Source of the DNA: Nocardia vermiculata NBRC 100427
GTDB lineage: Bacteria; Actinomycetota; Actinomycetes; Mycobacteriales; Mycobacteriaceae
DNA length: 64,000 bases
Reading direction: 5' to 3'
Assembly (NCBI RefSeq): GCF_001613265.1
Contig: NZ_BDCA01000002.1
Span: 186,001-250,000, forward strand
Shown: positions 24,762-34,131 of the stretch, in pieces
How positions within the stretch are numbered: the first letter of the stretch is position 1
Layout of the letters: every line of letters starts with the position of its first letter
Program-made: the position numbers and the translations under genes
The notes under the pieces: model-generated
Database searches by the model: none
The model's input: the letters and a program-made list of their open reading frames with translations, nothing else
Told to the model about the DNA's origin: nothing

Positions 24762-25622
24762 TTGACGATGGTCGCCGGACCGCACGGGCTGCCGCGGATC
24801 AGCGGATTTCCGGGTTCCGATTTCGATACCGGACCGGACAAGTGGTCGGGCGTCGCAGCCGGCGAGGATCGGATCCGGGCCCTGGCCGTCGGGGCCTACT
24901 ACGGTCGCAGCTGGCGCGCCTACAACGACACGGTGGCCTTCGCCCCCGAACATCCCGCCGGTTCCGAGACCCGCCGCGAGTCCACGATCGAGGGCCTGCA
25001 CGAATCGTGGGGCGTCGACAACGGCGACGATGCGCGCGACACCGTTTCCCGCCTGCTCGCCGGCATGCACGCACCGCTGTTCGCGATGGTGCATCCGCTC
25101 GCGACCGCGGCCGCGCAGGACACCACCCGGGTGGACCGCAGCGGCCTCGCCGACAGCCATCGCGAGTTCCTGCACACCGTCTCGCAGGTGCGGGGCTACC
25201 GCGGTGTCAACGGCATCGACCGCGATTACGACGCGTGGTTGCAGGCCATCAAGTTCGGCATCGTCGACCGGCTGCCGCAGCCGCTGAACACCGACGCCAC
25301 CGCCTGGGATCTGTCGCGCATCGTCTTCATCGCCCGCGCCGCGCACACTGCGGGGTATCTGGGCGAGGACGAAGCGTGGACGCTGCTCGGTCGTGCACTC
25401 TCGAAAGCCCAACAGCACTACCGTAATTGGCGGCAGTTCGCCGCGGGATTCCTCACCGGCGCGATCTTCTGGGCGGCAACCCAGGATCTGGCGGCGGCCA
25501 AGGATCAGGTCGACGAGCGCCGGGCGATGATCCGCGGCCTGCTACTGCGGCCGTCGAGCCCGTGGCGGCGGGTCGCACTCCATCCGGGTGCGCCGGTATT
25601 CGGGATGTCCCCGTTCCACTGA
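24762..25622 (+). CDS. DUF1266 domain protein
   Basis: A 286-residue cytosolic protein from TTG 24762, chosen because GAGGGGG lies eight bases upstream; ATG 24768 is the alternative. The C-terminal 180 residues match DUF1266: AWDLSRIVFIARAAHTAGYL, the conserved AWTLLGRALSKAQQHYRNWR and a FAAGFLTGAIFWA block. DUF1266 proteins are of unknown function and are common in actinobacteria. Flanked by unrelated genes. Confidence 0.82.
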   Translation: MTMVAGPHGLPRISGFPGSDFDTGPDKWSGVAAGEDRIRALAVGAYYGRSWRAYNDTVAFAPEHPAGSETRRESTIEGLHESWGVDNGDDARDTVSRLLAGMHAPLFAMVHPLATAAAQDTTRVDRSGLADSHREFLHTVSQVRGYRGVNGIDRDYDAWLQAIKFGIVDRLPQPLNTDATAWDLSRIVFIARAAHTAGYLGEDEAWTLLGRALSKAQQHYRNWRQFAAGFLTGAIFWAATQDLAAAKDQVDERRAMIRGLLLRPSSPWRRVALHPGAPVFGMSPFH

Positions 25623-25636
25623 CGCGACCTCCCAGC

Positions 25637-26518
25637 TCACTGGGGCATGGCACGCAGAATGCCGGCGCCCTCCCATTTGAACTGTTCCGGATCGACCATG
25701 CCCAGGTCCCGGCGTTCCACCAGCAGTTGCCATTCACCGAACAGATCCAGCGACGAGGGCCGCGCCATGACGATCGAACCGTCGACATGCTCCATCTCGC
25801 AGGCCAGTCGCACCGCGTCGGTGACCCGCGCCAGATTCGCGGAATCGGCGGACAGAAAATCCAGTTCGCTGTCACCGTCCGAGATGCGCATGGTGGCAAC
25901 CGCTCCGGGCGGTGCCGCCAGATCGATCCGGTCGATCGCGGCCACCGGGAACTCGTATCCCGTCCCGGGACCGACGAACAGCAAGCGCAGCGTGGTGATC
26001 ACCACCAGTCCCGAGGTACCGCGATACCCGCACGGCGCACACTCGAGGACGTATTCGTCCGCCCGGGCGTAGGCGTGCAGCGCGGCGACCTCCGCCCCGC
26101 AGACGCCGGGAGTGCCCATCCGGACCGCGGCCCGCGCCACATCCGGGCGGACCGGACCGTACCGGCCCGGCACGGGACGCGGCGGCGTCAGATTCGGGCG
26201 CCGGCGCACGATGCGGCGCATCTCCAGCAGTTCGTCCTCGATCGCGCGCACCAGGGCAGCCGCCTGCGGTAACAGTTCGGGCTCGAGGACCACGGTGGCG
26301 GGACCGCGCCGGGTGGGGACACCGCCGACCCGGTAGTCGGGTGCGCGGAAGTAGAGCAGTAACAGCAGATCCCCGGAGTCGGACTCCACGAGACAGACGT
26401 CGCGCAGATCGCAGACCCGGATGTCGAGCGCGATCCGGTCGTCGACACTCAACGGTGTGGTGACGACTCGCCCACCGGTGTACCTGACCGCCATCCGCCG
26501 CCCCCACACCTCGAGCAC
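25637..26518 (-). CDS. Hypothetical protein with PH-like folds
   Basis: This 293-residue protein starts at GTG 26518, where GGGGAGGA stands seven bases upstream; longer in-frame extensions are not protein-like. It consists of two beta-rich parts. The second has CAPCGYRGTSGLVVITTLRL and LLFVGPGTGYEFPVAAIDRI, a pattern seen in PH-like or GRAM-like domains, and a CxxC-type pair (CAPC) that could bind zinc. There is no membrane segment or signal. I do not recognise a named family. It is divergent from the PAP2 gene. Confidence 0.7.
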   Translation of the reverse strand: MLEVWGRRMAVRYTGGRVVTTPLSVDDRIALDIRVCDLRDVCLVESDSGDLLLLLYFRAPDYRVGGVPTRRGPATVVLEPELLPQAAALVRAIEDELLEMRRIVRRRPNLTPPRPVPGRYGPVRPDVARAAVRMGTPGVCGAEVAALHAYARADEYVLECAPCGYRGTSGLVVITTLRLLFVGPGTGYEFPVAAIDRIDLAAPPGAVATMRISDGDSELDFLSADSANLARVTDAVRLACEMEHVDGSIVMARPSSLDLFGEWQLLVERRDLGMVDPEQFKWEGAGILRAMPQ

Positions 26519-26669
26519 TACCGCATCCTCCCCATCCGGCCGGGTGACGTCATCGGGGGCAGATTCTACCGAGATCCGCCGCCCGCCCGGAGGATCCACC
26601 GCACCCGCGCGCGAGTCCGCGCACCCGGGGCCGTGTCCGGGCGCTGAACGCGAGTGGCACACTTGCCGA

Positions 26670-27875
26670 ATGCTCGGTGTACACCCCGGAACCACCGAAA
26701 CCGCGGAGCCGACCACCCGACGGCGGGTGATTCGCTACAGCGTTCGGTTCGCCTACCTGGTAGCGCTGATCGTCGCGCTCGCGACCGGCTTCCTGCCGGG
26801 CGGGCGCCTCAACGAGGCCGGGTGGATGATCGGCGGTGTCCTCGCCTTCACCATCGACCGGCCGTGGCGGCAGCATCTGCGCGTGCTGATCGACTGGCTG
26901 CCGCTGATCGCGGCGCTGATGGTCTACGACTACACCCGCGATCTCGCCGACAAACTCGGTATGCCGCTGCGGATGAGTGAACTGGTCGACGCGGACCGCT
27001 GGATGTTCAACGGCACCCTGCCGACGGTGTGGTTGCAGGAACACCTCGCCGCCGACGGCAGCCAGCCGTGGTGGACTCCGATCATCGGCGCTGTGTACAC
27101 CACCCACTTCATCCTGCCGTGGGCGGTTGCCGCGATCTTCTACATCTATTCGCGGCCGCTGTGGGCGCGCTACATGCGGCGGATCCTGCTGCTGTCGTAT
27201 CTGGCGCTGGTCACCTACATCCTGGTGCCGGCCGCACCGCCGTGGTTCGCCGCGCGCGAGGGCGTGATCCACGAAGAGGTCCGCCGCATCTCCGGATTCG
27301 GGCTCGGCGTCGTCTCGCCCGACATCAGTGCCCAGTGGCTCGAGGACCACGGCAACTACGTCGCGGCGCTGCCCTCGCTACACACCGCGTTCGCGGTCCT
27401 GGTCGCGGCGACCCTGTGGCCGCTGACCAAGCGCTGGTGGTTGCGGGTACCGCTGGTGCTGTATCCGTGCGCGATGGGCTTCACTCTCGTCTACGGCGGC
27501 GAGCACTACGTACTCGACGTGTTGCTCGGCTGCGTGTACACGGCGCTCACCGTGCTGCTGACCCACCTGTGGGAGAACTGGCGTGCCGGACGCGCACTGC
27601 TGGGACCGCTGCCCGCGGTGGTGAGCAACAAGGCAGCCGCGGCTGCGGCGGCCGCTGCAGGCGGCGATGACACCGACCGTCCGGACGACACCGGCGGACC
27701 CGGCGGGCCCGGCGGCGAGACGCAAGAACGCAGCGGGGCTGGAGACCGCAGCGGGGCTACCGCCCCTGCGGAGCCCGACCCGCTACGTACGAGTGGCGAA
27801 ATGAAATCCGAGAGCGCCGAGAAGGACGAGATCCGAACGGCATCGGCAGCCGCCGCGCCGACACCGGCGGGATAA
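26670..27875 (+). CDS. PAP2-superfamily phosphatase/transferase, membrane
   Basis: This 401-residue protein has about six membrane segments over residues 20-310, then a 90-residue low-complexity cytoplasmic tail that contains a run of alanines and many Gly, Asp and Ser. The active-site motifs are AALPSLHTAF (PSLH) and YGGEHYVLDVLLG (His and Asp of motif 3), as in the inositol-phosphorylceramide-synthase-like branch of PAP2. Known members move or remove phospho-head groups of lipids. In nocardiae a role in phosphatidylinositol or lipoarabinomannan metabolism is plausible but unproven. Confidence 0.87.
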   Translation: MLGVHPGTTETAEPTTRRRVIRYSVRFAYLVALIVALATGFLPGGRLNEAGWMIGGVLAFTIDRPWRQHLRVLIDWLPLIAALMVYDYTRDLADKLGMPLRMSELVDADRWMFNGTLPTVWLQEHLAADGSQPWWTPIIGAVYTTHFILPWAVAAIFYIYSRPLWARYMRRILLLSYLALVTYILVPAAPPWFAAREGVIHEEVRRISGFGLGVVSPDISAQWLEDHGNYVAALPSLHTAFAVLVAATLWPLTKRWWLRVPLVLYPCAMGFTLVYGGEHYVLDVLLGCVYTALTVLLTHLWENWRAGRALLGPLPAVVSNKAAAAAAAAAGGDDTDRPDDTGGPGGPGGETQERSGAGDRSGATAPAEPDPLRTSGEMKSESAEKDEIRTASAAAAPTPAG

Positions 27876-28228
27876 AGCGGCACCGGTACGGGGCCGGTCG
27901 TGGCATTCGGGACGGACCGATGAGGGAGCTCCGGCGGGCGTAGGTTCCGGTTCGGCATCGGCCGCCGGCCATGGCGCTGTGAGCAGCGTCTCTCTGCCGC
28001 GGCCTGCCGCCGACAAGCCGCAGGTGAGACACCTGTAACTCGACTCCGCACCCTACTTCCGGCCCGAAAATCGCGTGCTTTCCGGCTCGATGCACCGGAA
28101 TACTGTCGCGGCACCGACGAGTTGAGTGGGTCACGATCGTCTGTTCTCATATGGCGTTCAGGGCCCTCGGGGTGGCTCGGACGTCGGTCGCGGAAATTCC
28201 GCGTTCGCGCACACCCGGAGGTAAATCG
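27876..28228. promoter_or_regulatory. Intergenic region before MFS gene
   Basis: About 350 bases between the PAP2 stop and the MFS start. It should contain the MFS promoter. I see no convincing gene, operator or terminator in it. Confidence 0.35.
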
Positions 28229-29689
28229 ATGTCCGCCGAATCCGTCCACCGCTCGACCGGTGGGCGCACCCCCGCGGTGATCCGGTTACTCGTGCTGGCC
28301 ACCTTCGTGGTGATCCTGAACGAGACCATCATGACGAACGCGATTCCGCGTCTGATGGAGGATCTGCACGTCACCGAGCGGTCCGCGCAGTGGGTGTCCA
28401 CCGTATTCATGCTCACCATGGCTGCGGTCATTCCCGTCACCGGCTGGTTCCTGCAGCGGGTGTCGACCCGTCGCGCCTATGCACTGGCGATGACCGTATT
28501 CCTGGCCGGCACCGTGATCTCGGCGGTGGCGCCGACCTTCGCGGTACTGCTGGTCGGGCGGGTCGTTCAGGCCGGTGGCACCGCGGTGATGATGCCGCTG
28601 TTGATGACCACACTGATGACCGTGGTGCCCGCCCAGGATCGTGGCCGGGTGATGGGCAATGTGACCCTCGCGATCTCGGTCGCCCCGGCAATGGGCCCGG
28701 TGATCTCCGGCCTGGTGCTGCAGATCGCTTCCTGGCGCTGGCTGTTCCTGTTCGTGCTGCCGATCGCCGGTGCGGTCACCTTCTTCGGCCTGCGCAAACT
28801 CGAGAATGTCGGCGAACCCGAAGCCGGCGCGATCGATTGGCTCAGTGTGGTGCTGTCGGCGCTGGGCTTCGGCAGCCTGGTCTACGGACTGAGCAAGTTC
28901 GAGATCGACAATTTCCTGGTCCCGAGTCTGATCGTGCTTGCCGGGGTCGTCCTGATCGCCGTCTTCGCGCTGCGGCAGGTCCGGTTGCAGCGCACCGGTA
29001 CCCCACTGCTGGATCTGCGCGTCCTGCTGGCCGGCACCTACACCAAATCGCTGGTGCTGATGGCGGTCGCCTTCCTGGCGATGATGGGCTCGATGCTGCT
29101 GCTGCCGCTCTACCTGCAGAACCTGCGCCACCTCAGTCCGCTGGAAACCGGCCTGCTGGTGATGCCCGGCGGCCTCGCCATGGGTGTACTGGGTCCGACC
29201 ATCGGCCGGTTGTTCGACCGTTTCGGTGGCCGGTTGCTGGTCATTCCCGGCGCGATCGGTGTGACCGTGGCGCTGGCGGGCTTCACTCGGATTTCGCTGA
29301 CCATGCCGTACTGGCAGTTGCTGGTGCTGCACATCCTGCTGATGGTGTCGCTGGCCGCCGCCTTCACCCCGGTCTTCACCCTCGGCCTGGGTGCGCTGCC
29401 GCAGCACTTGTACTCCCACGGCAGTTCGATGCTGGCCACTTTGCAGCAGGTGGCCGCGGGCTTCGGCACCGCGCTGGTGGTCACCATCATGTCGGGTCGC
29501 GCCACCTCGCTGATCGACAGCGGGACCGATCCGATGCTCGCCCAACTGTCCGGAATGCAGCTCGCGTTCGGCGTCTCGGCAGTGCTGGCGGTGATCGTGA
29601 TCGTGGCGGCGATTCTGCTGCCGAACCGCGCCCCCGAACCGGCCACGGTGGTCAGTGAGTCGGAGGAATTGGAGTTGGCTAGGGACTGA
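28229..29689 (+). CDS. DHA2-family MFS drug exporter
   Basis: A 486-residue protein from ATG 28229 with CCGGAGG upstream. It has 14 predicted membrane segments and the MFS signatures QWVSTVFMLTMAAVIPVTGW and QRVSTRRAYALA (motif A region) and GNVTLAISVAPAMGPVISGL (motif C, the antiporter motif). This pattern matches the EmrB/QacA DHA2 family of proton-driven exporters. There is no adjacent TetR or MarR gene, so its inducer cannot be guessed. Confidence 0.92.
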   Translation: MSAESVHRSTGGRTPAVIRLLVLATFVVILNETIMTNAIPRLMEDLHVTERSAQWVSTVFMLTMAAVIPVTGWFLQRVSTRRAYALAMTVFLAGTVISAVAPTFAVLLVGRVVQAGGTAVMMPLLMTTLMTVVPAQDRGRVMGNVTLAISVAPAMGPVISGLVLQIASWRWLFLFVLPIAGAVTFFGLRKLENVGEPEAGAIDWLSVVLSALGFGSLVYGLSKFEIDNFLVPSLIVLAGVVLIAVFALRQVRLQRTGTPLLDLRVLLAGTYTKSLVLMAVAFLAMMGSMLLLPLYLQNLRHLSPLETGLLVMPGGLAMGVLGPTIGRLFDRFGGRLLVIPGAIGVTVALAGFTRISLTMPYWQLLVLHILLMVSLAAAFTPVFTLGLGALPQHLYSHGSSMLATLQQVAAGFGTALVVTIMSGRATSLIDSGTDPMLAQLSGMQLAFGVSAVLAVIVIVAAILLPNRAPEPATVVSESEELELARD

Positions 29690-29778
29690 GCCCATCGTCC
29701 GGTGCGCCCGCGATCCGAGACCGGTCGCGGGCGCACCGGCGTTTCGGCCTCGGGTCGAGGACGGCTCACCACCGCAAC

Positions 29779-29792
29779 TAGAACGTGTTCTA
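29779..29792. promoter_or_regulatory. KstR-type operator
   Basis: TAGAACGTGTTCTA has perfect 6-bp arms and fits the KstR consensus TnnAACnnGTTnnA at every fixed base. KstR is the TetR repressor of cholesterol catabolism in mycolata. The site overlaps a TATATT box at 29791 and ends 41 bases before the acyl-CoA dehydrogenase start, a proper place for repression. Confidence 0.8.
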
Positions 29793-29833
29793 TATTCGAG
29801 GGGACGGTTCCGCCAACCTCGGGAGTTCACGAT

Positions 29834-31060
29834 ATGTACCAGTGGTCCGACGAAGATCTGATGCTCCGCGACGCGGTGCGCGGCTTCATCCGTAAGGAAA
29901 TCGAACCCAACGTCGACCAGTTGGAGAGTGGCGAACTTCCCCCGTTCGACATCATCCGCAAGCTGTACGCCACCTTCGGGCTGGACGAGATGGCCCGTGA
30001 GGGGCTGGAGAAGACGCTGGCCAAAGAAGCGTCCGGGGAATCCGGCAAGTCCGGTAAGTCGGGCGGATTCAGCGGTTCGGGCAGTATGGCCGTCATCCTC
30101 AATTCGGAGCTGGCCGGTTCCAGCCTGGGCCTGGTGGCGTCGATGGGTGTGAGCCTCGGGCTCACCGTCGCCACCATCCGCAGCCACGGCACGCTGGCGC
30201 AGAAGAAGCGCTGGTTGCCCGAACTGGTGACCTTCGAGAAGGTCGGCGCCTGGGCGATCACCGAACCCGATTCCGGCTCCGACGCCTTCGGCGGGATGAA
30301 GTCCTATGTCCGCCGCGACGGCGAGGACTACATCCTCAACGGCCGCAAGACCTTCATCACCAACGGCCCGTACGCCGATGTGACCGTCGTCTACGCCAAG
30401 CTCGACGAGGAGGACGGCACCGACCGGCGCGACCGCAAGGTGCTGACGTTCGTGCTGGACAAGGGGATGCCGGGCTTCGAACAGAGCAAGCCGTTCAAGA
30501 AGATGGGCATGAACTCCTCGCCCACCGGTGAACTGGTCTTCGACAATGTGCGCCTGACCCCCGACCGGCTGCTCGGCGAAACCGAGACCCCGAAGAAGGG
30601 CGACGGAAAAGACAGCGCCAAACAGTCTTTCGCCGCCGAGCGAATCGGCATCGCCTCCCTCGCCCTGGGCATCATCAACGAATGCCACCGCCTCTGCATC
30701 GACTACGCGAAGTCACGCACCCTGTGGGGCAAGGAGATCGGCCAGTTCCAGCTGATCCAGCTGAAGCTGGCCGAAATCGAGATCGCCCGGATCAACGTGC
30801 AGAACATGGTCTTCAACGCCATCGAACGCACCGCTGCCGGCGAACAGGTCACCCTCGCGGAGGCGTCCGCGATGAAGCTGTACTCTTCGCGCGCCGCCAC
30901 CGAGGTGGCGATGGAAGCGGTCCAACTGTTCGGCGGTAACGGCTACATGGCCGAGTACAAGGTGGAACAGCTTGCGCGCGATGCGAAGTCGCTGATGATC
31001 TACGCGGGCAGCAACGAGATCCAGGTGACCCATATCGCCAAGGGTCTGCTGGCCGGCTGA
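29834..31060 (+). CDS. Acyl-CoA dehydrogenase under a KstR-type operator
   Basis: This 408-residue flavoenzyme has the FadE fold. It has GAWAITEPDSGSDAFGGMKS (FAD/substrate loop), NGRKTFITNGPYADVTVV, and a C-terminal EAVQLFGGNGYMAEYKVEQL. A short Gly/Ser-rich insertion (SGKSGKSGGFSGSGS) lies near residue 75. The usual catalytic Glu of the (Y/G)EGT motif is replaced: the sequence reads MIYAGSNEIQV. The base may come from another place, as in some family members, or the protein may need a partner subunit. The upstream operator suggests a role in sterol side-chain or ring breakdown. Confidence 0.92.
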   Translation: MYQWSDEDLMLRDAVRGFIRKEIEPNVDQLESGELPPFDIIRKLYATFGLDEMAREGLEKTLAKEASGESGKSGKSGGFSGSGSMAVILNSELAGSSLGLVASMGVSLGLTVATIRSHGTLAQKKRWLPELVTFEKVGAWAITEPDSGSDAFGGMKSYVRRDGEDYILNGRKTFITNGPYADVTVVYAKLDEEDGTDRRDRKVLTFVLDKGMPGFEQSKPFKKMGMNSSPTGELVFDNVRLTPDRLLGETETPKKGDGKDSAKQSFAAERIGIASLALGIINECHRLCIDYAKSRTLWGKEIGQFQLIQLKLAEIEIARINVQNMVFNAIERTAAGEQVTLAEASAMKLYSSRAATEVAMEAVQLFGGNGYMAEYKVEQLARDAKSLMIYAGSNEIQVTHIAKGLLAG

Positions 31061-31066
31061 CCCCGG

Positions 31067-32317
31067 CTAGTTCGGCCGCGCCGAATGCCAGTCCGTCACC
31101 TGCTGATACCGCCGTCCGACCTCGAAGAGCAACGCCTCTCGATGGGCGGCGGCGGTGAGCTGGGCACCGATCGGCATCCCCGAGCCGGGATGAAACCCGA
31201 CCGGTAGGGCGAGGGTGGGGCCGTCGTGCAGCGACCAGGGGTAACTGAACTGCCCCATGCGCCGCGATTGCGCGACGACATCCGCCCCGCCGTCCACCGG
31301 CGGAACATCGATCGGCATGGTGGGCGTGAGCACCACGTCCACCCGGTCGAATACGTCGGCGAGACCGCGCCGGAACTCGGCGCGCCTGTTCCGCACCGCA
31401 CTGCGCTCGGCCTCGGTGATCCGTAGCCCCAGCGAAATGCGTTCCAGGGTGGCGGGCTGAAACACCTCGGGAGAGTTGAGTATTCGATCGCGATGGCAGT
31501 GCGCGAGGTCGGCGTAGATCAACGTGTAGACGATGTCCTGCGCCTGCTCGGCGCCCGGGATCCGCACCGGTACCACCTCGTAGCCGAGGTCGGCGCACCG
31601 GTCGGCGGCCGCGCGCACAGCGGCAGTGACCGCGGGATCGACATCGTCGGTGACGAAGACCTCCGGCACCCCGATGCGCCGCACCGGCGCGACGGCCGGT
31701 GCCGGTCCGGTCCGCAGGACCTCGAAGATCCGGGCCACCTGTTCGACCGTGCGTGCCATCGGTCCCACCGTGTCGAACGATTCACTGACCGGGAAAACAC
31801 CGGCATTGCTGATCGCACCCCAGGTCGGGCGCAATCCGGTCACGCCGCAGGCTGCGGCGGGTAGCCGGACCGAGCCGCCGGTATCGGTGCCCAGCGCAGC
31901 GGTCACCAGGCCCGCGGCCACAGCGGCGCCCGATCCACCGCTGGAACCGCCCGGGACCCGGGACGGGTCCCACGGGTTGACGACGGCCCCGGCCGCCGAG
32001 TTGCCGGAGGTGACCCCGACCGCGAATTCGGCCATATTCAGCTTCGCGACCAGTTGCGCACCGGCATCGCTCGAGCGGCGCACCACCTCGGCATGGGCGT
32101 CGGGAATCCGGTCGGCGAAGAACGCCGATCCGCAGGTAGTGGGCACCCCGGCGACGTCGATATTGTCCTTGAGCCCGATGCGCAGGCCGCGCAACGGACC
32201 GTCGCCCCCGGACCCGACCGGCGGATCGATCCAGGTCACGATGCTGTTGGTGGTGTCGCCACCCCGACGCGGGGCCGGGCCGCGGAACTCCGCCGCCCGG
32301 CCCCCGGGCTCGTTCAG
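31067..32317 (-). CDS. Amidase, third gene of the hydantoinase operon
   Basis: An AS-family amidase of about 417 codons. The catalytic set is visible: Lys in GLKDNIDVAG, cis-Ser in PGGSSGGSGAAVAAG and nucleophile Ser in GTDTGGSVRLPAAACG. No ATG, GTG or TTG suits the start. CTG 32317 overlaps the HyuB stop by four bases (CTGA) and has GGGAG six bases upstream, so I propose it; GTG 32367 or GTG 32239 are alternatives. Coupled with HyuA and HyuB, it likely cleaves the linear amide (for example a carbamoyl or carboxamide) released by ring opening. Confidence 0.9.
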   Translation of the reverse strand: MNEPGGRAAEFRGPAPRRGGDTTNSIVTWIDPPVGSGGDGPLRGLRIGLKDNIDVAGVPTTCGSAFFADRIPDAHAEVVRRSSDAGAQLVAKLNMAEFAVGVTSGNSAAGAVVNPWDPSRVPGGSSGGSGAAVAAGLVTAALGTDTGGSVRLPAAACGVTGLRPTWGAISNAGVFPVSESFDTVGPMARTVEQVARIFEVLRTGPAPAVAPVRRIGVPEVFVTDDVDPAVTAAVRAAADRCADLGYEVVPVRIPGAEQAQDIVYTLIYADLAHCHRDRILNSPEVFQPATLERISLGLRITEAERSAVRNRRAEFRRGLADVFDRVDVVLTPTMPIDVPPVDGGADVVAQSRRMGQFSYPWSLHDGPTLALPVGFHPGSGMPIGAQLTAAAHREALLFEVGRRYQQVTDWHSARPN

Positions 32318-34131
32318 GACCGACTCCCGGCCCGCAGTGCGGCGGTAGCCGCGTCGTCGACGGTCCACTCGTCGGTATTCACCACGACACCGTAGTCCCG
32401 GCGCGCATCCTCGGCGGTGAGGTATTCGTCCCACACATCGCTGAGCACCTGGAACGGATCACGTACGAACGGGTCGCCGAAACCGCCACCGGACGGCAAC
32501 TTGATCTCGAGCGTCTCACCGGCGCGAATGGTTTCCTGGGTGACCTTCGAGAACAGCACCTCCTCACGATCGGTGCCGGCGTTGCGGGTGAACGAACCCG
32601 CGACGCCGTCGCGACCGCCGAGCGCACCCGCCGGTGGATCGGACCGGTTGTCGGCCTCCGAACCGAGGAAGGTGTCGGTCTCCATCAACCATTTACGCAC
32701 GCTGCCGATGCCACCGCGCCACTGTCCCGGTGCCGGCGGTTCATCACGCAGTTCGTAGCGCAGTGCGCGCATGGCGTGATTGAGTTCGAGTTCCTCGATG
32801 GGATTGTTGCGGGTGTTGGCCATCAGCGCGTCGACGCTGTCCATCCCGTCCTTGCCGTTGCGGCCACCGTAGGAACCCTCGTTGATTTCGATGTACACCC
32901 AATAGGATTCGCCGTCGGGTGCGACACCCGAGTACGCGATCGCGCACAGTGCCGCCGACGAACCCGCCACCGCATGCGCCGGAAGTACCGGTGCCAGCGC
33001 CAGATTGATCGAGTCGAACACCCGGTTCACCTGCGAGAAGCGCGCGAAGCACGAGGCCGGAAAATCCGGGTTGAAGATGGTGCCCTCGGGGGCGTAGGCA
33101 CGCACCGGCCGGAAGCAGCCGTCGTTCTGCGGAACGAACTCCTCGGTCACCTCCTCGTCGAGCAGGATGGTGCGGATCGCCGAGACCGCTACCGGCAGCA
33201 CCGATCCCTCGAAGGGCACATTGAACGCGGTCGGCACCTGATCGTTGGAACCGGTGAGGTCGATGAGGATGTCCTCTCCCTCCACCTGCACCCGCACCGC
33301 CACCTTCAGCGGCACCCCGCGATTCTTGCCGTCGTCGTCGAGGTAGCCGATCGGCGCCTCGTAGCTGCCGTCCGGGATCTCGCGAATCCGGCTGCGCAGC
33401 ATGTTCTCCGAGTAGTCCATCCACCGTTCGGCGGCACTCATCACGGTGTCGAGGCCGTACTTGCCGAGTAGTTCGAGGAAACGTTTCTCACCGATACGGG
33501 AGCAGGCGATCAATGCCTCGAGGTCGCCGCGGTTCTGTTCGGGGGTGCGCACGTTGTCGAGAATGTGCTGGATGAGGTAGTCGTTGCGTACTCCGGCCTC
33601 GTAGATCTTCATCGAGTCCATGAGCTTGCCCTCGGCCCAGACGTCGACGACATCCATGCACAGTCCGGGGAAGTTTCCGCCCACATCGGAGACGTGACCG
33701 GTGCATCCGGCGAATCCGATGTGCTCACCTTCCCAGAAGATCGGGATGATGATGCCGTAGTCGGGTGAATGCGCCGCACCGTGATACGGGTGATTGTGCA
33801 GGATGACATCGCCGGGTTTGTAGGTGCCGGCCAGCCTGCGGTTCACTCCGCGAATGTAGGCCGGAATCGAACCACAGTGCATCGGAGTGGAATCCGATTC
33901 GCACAGTTCGCGGCCGTTCACGTCGAAGATGCCGGCGCCGAGATCTTCCGACTCCCGGATCAGGCTGGAATAGGCCATCCGGTAGAGGACCTGCGCCATC
34001 TCCTTGGCCATCGATTGCAGCGCACCGCCGATGACGCGCAGCGTGATCGGGTCGACCTGGACGTCGTTCCAGGTGCGGTGGGATTCGCCCGCGAGCGATA
34101 CACCGGTCGTGGGCATCAGCGTCTTGCTCAT
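32314..34131 (-). CDS. hyuB: Hydantoinase B / oxoprolinase-type subunit
   Basis: A 605-residue protein of the HyuB family: VDPITLRVIGGALQSMAKEM and MAYSSLIRESEDLGAGIFD at the N-terminus, HNHPYHGAAHSPD (His-rich), then GSSAALCAIAYSG, and the C-terminal LPSGGGFGDPFVRDP. With HyuA it forms an ATP-dependent enzyme that opens lactam rings such as 5-oxoproline, N-methylhydantoin or related imides. The start ATG overlaps the HyuA stop by four bases (ATGA). A longer in-frame upstream extension runs through hyuA and is spurious. Confidence 0.93.
   Translation of the reverse strand: MSKTLMPTTGVSLAGESHRTWNDVQVDPITLRVIGGALQSMAKEMAQVLYRMAYSSLIRESEDLGAGIFDVNGRELCESDSTPMHCGSIPAYIRGVNRRLAGTYKPGDVILHNHPYHGAAHSPDYGIIIPIFWEGEHIGFAGCTGHVSDVGGNFPGLCMDVVDVWAEGKLMDSMKIYEAGVRNDYLIQHILDNVRTPEQNRGDLEALIACSRIGEKRFLELLGKYGLDTVMSAAERWMDYSENMLRSRIREIPDGSYEAPIGYLDDDGKNRGVPLKVAVRVQVEGEDILIDLTGSNDQVPTAFNVPFEGSVLPVAVSAIRTILLDEEVTEEFVPQNDGCFRPVRAYAPEGTIFNPDFPASCFARFSQVNRVFDSINLALAPVLPAHAVAGSSAALCAIAYSGVAPDGESYWVYIEINEGSYGGRNGKDGMDSVDALMANTRNNPIEELELNHAMRALRYELRDEPPAPGQWRGGIGSVRKWLMETDTFLGSEADNRSDPPAGALGGRDGVAGSFTRNAGTDREEVLFSKVTQETIRAGETLEIKLPSGGGFGDPFVRDPFQVLSDVWDEYLTAEDARRDYGVVVNTDEWTVDDAATAALRAGSRS

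Noticed and set aside
28286..30688. Open minus-strand frame of 800 codons
   Set aside because: It covers the MFS and acyl-CoA dehydrogenase genes on the opposite strand. The translation is a Gln/His/Arg-rich shadow without domains.
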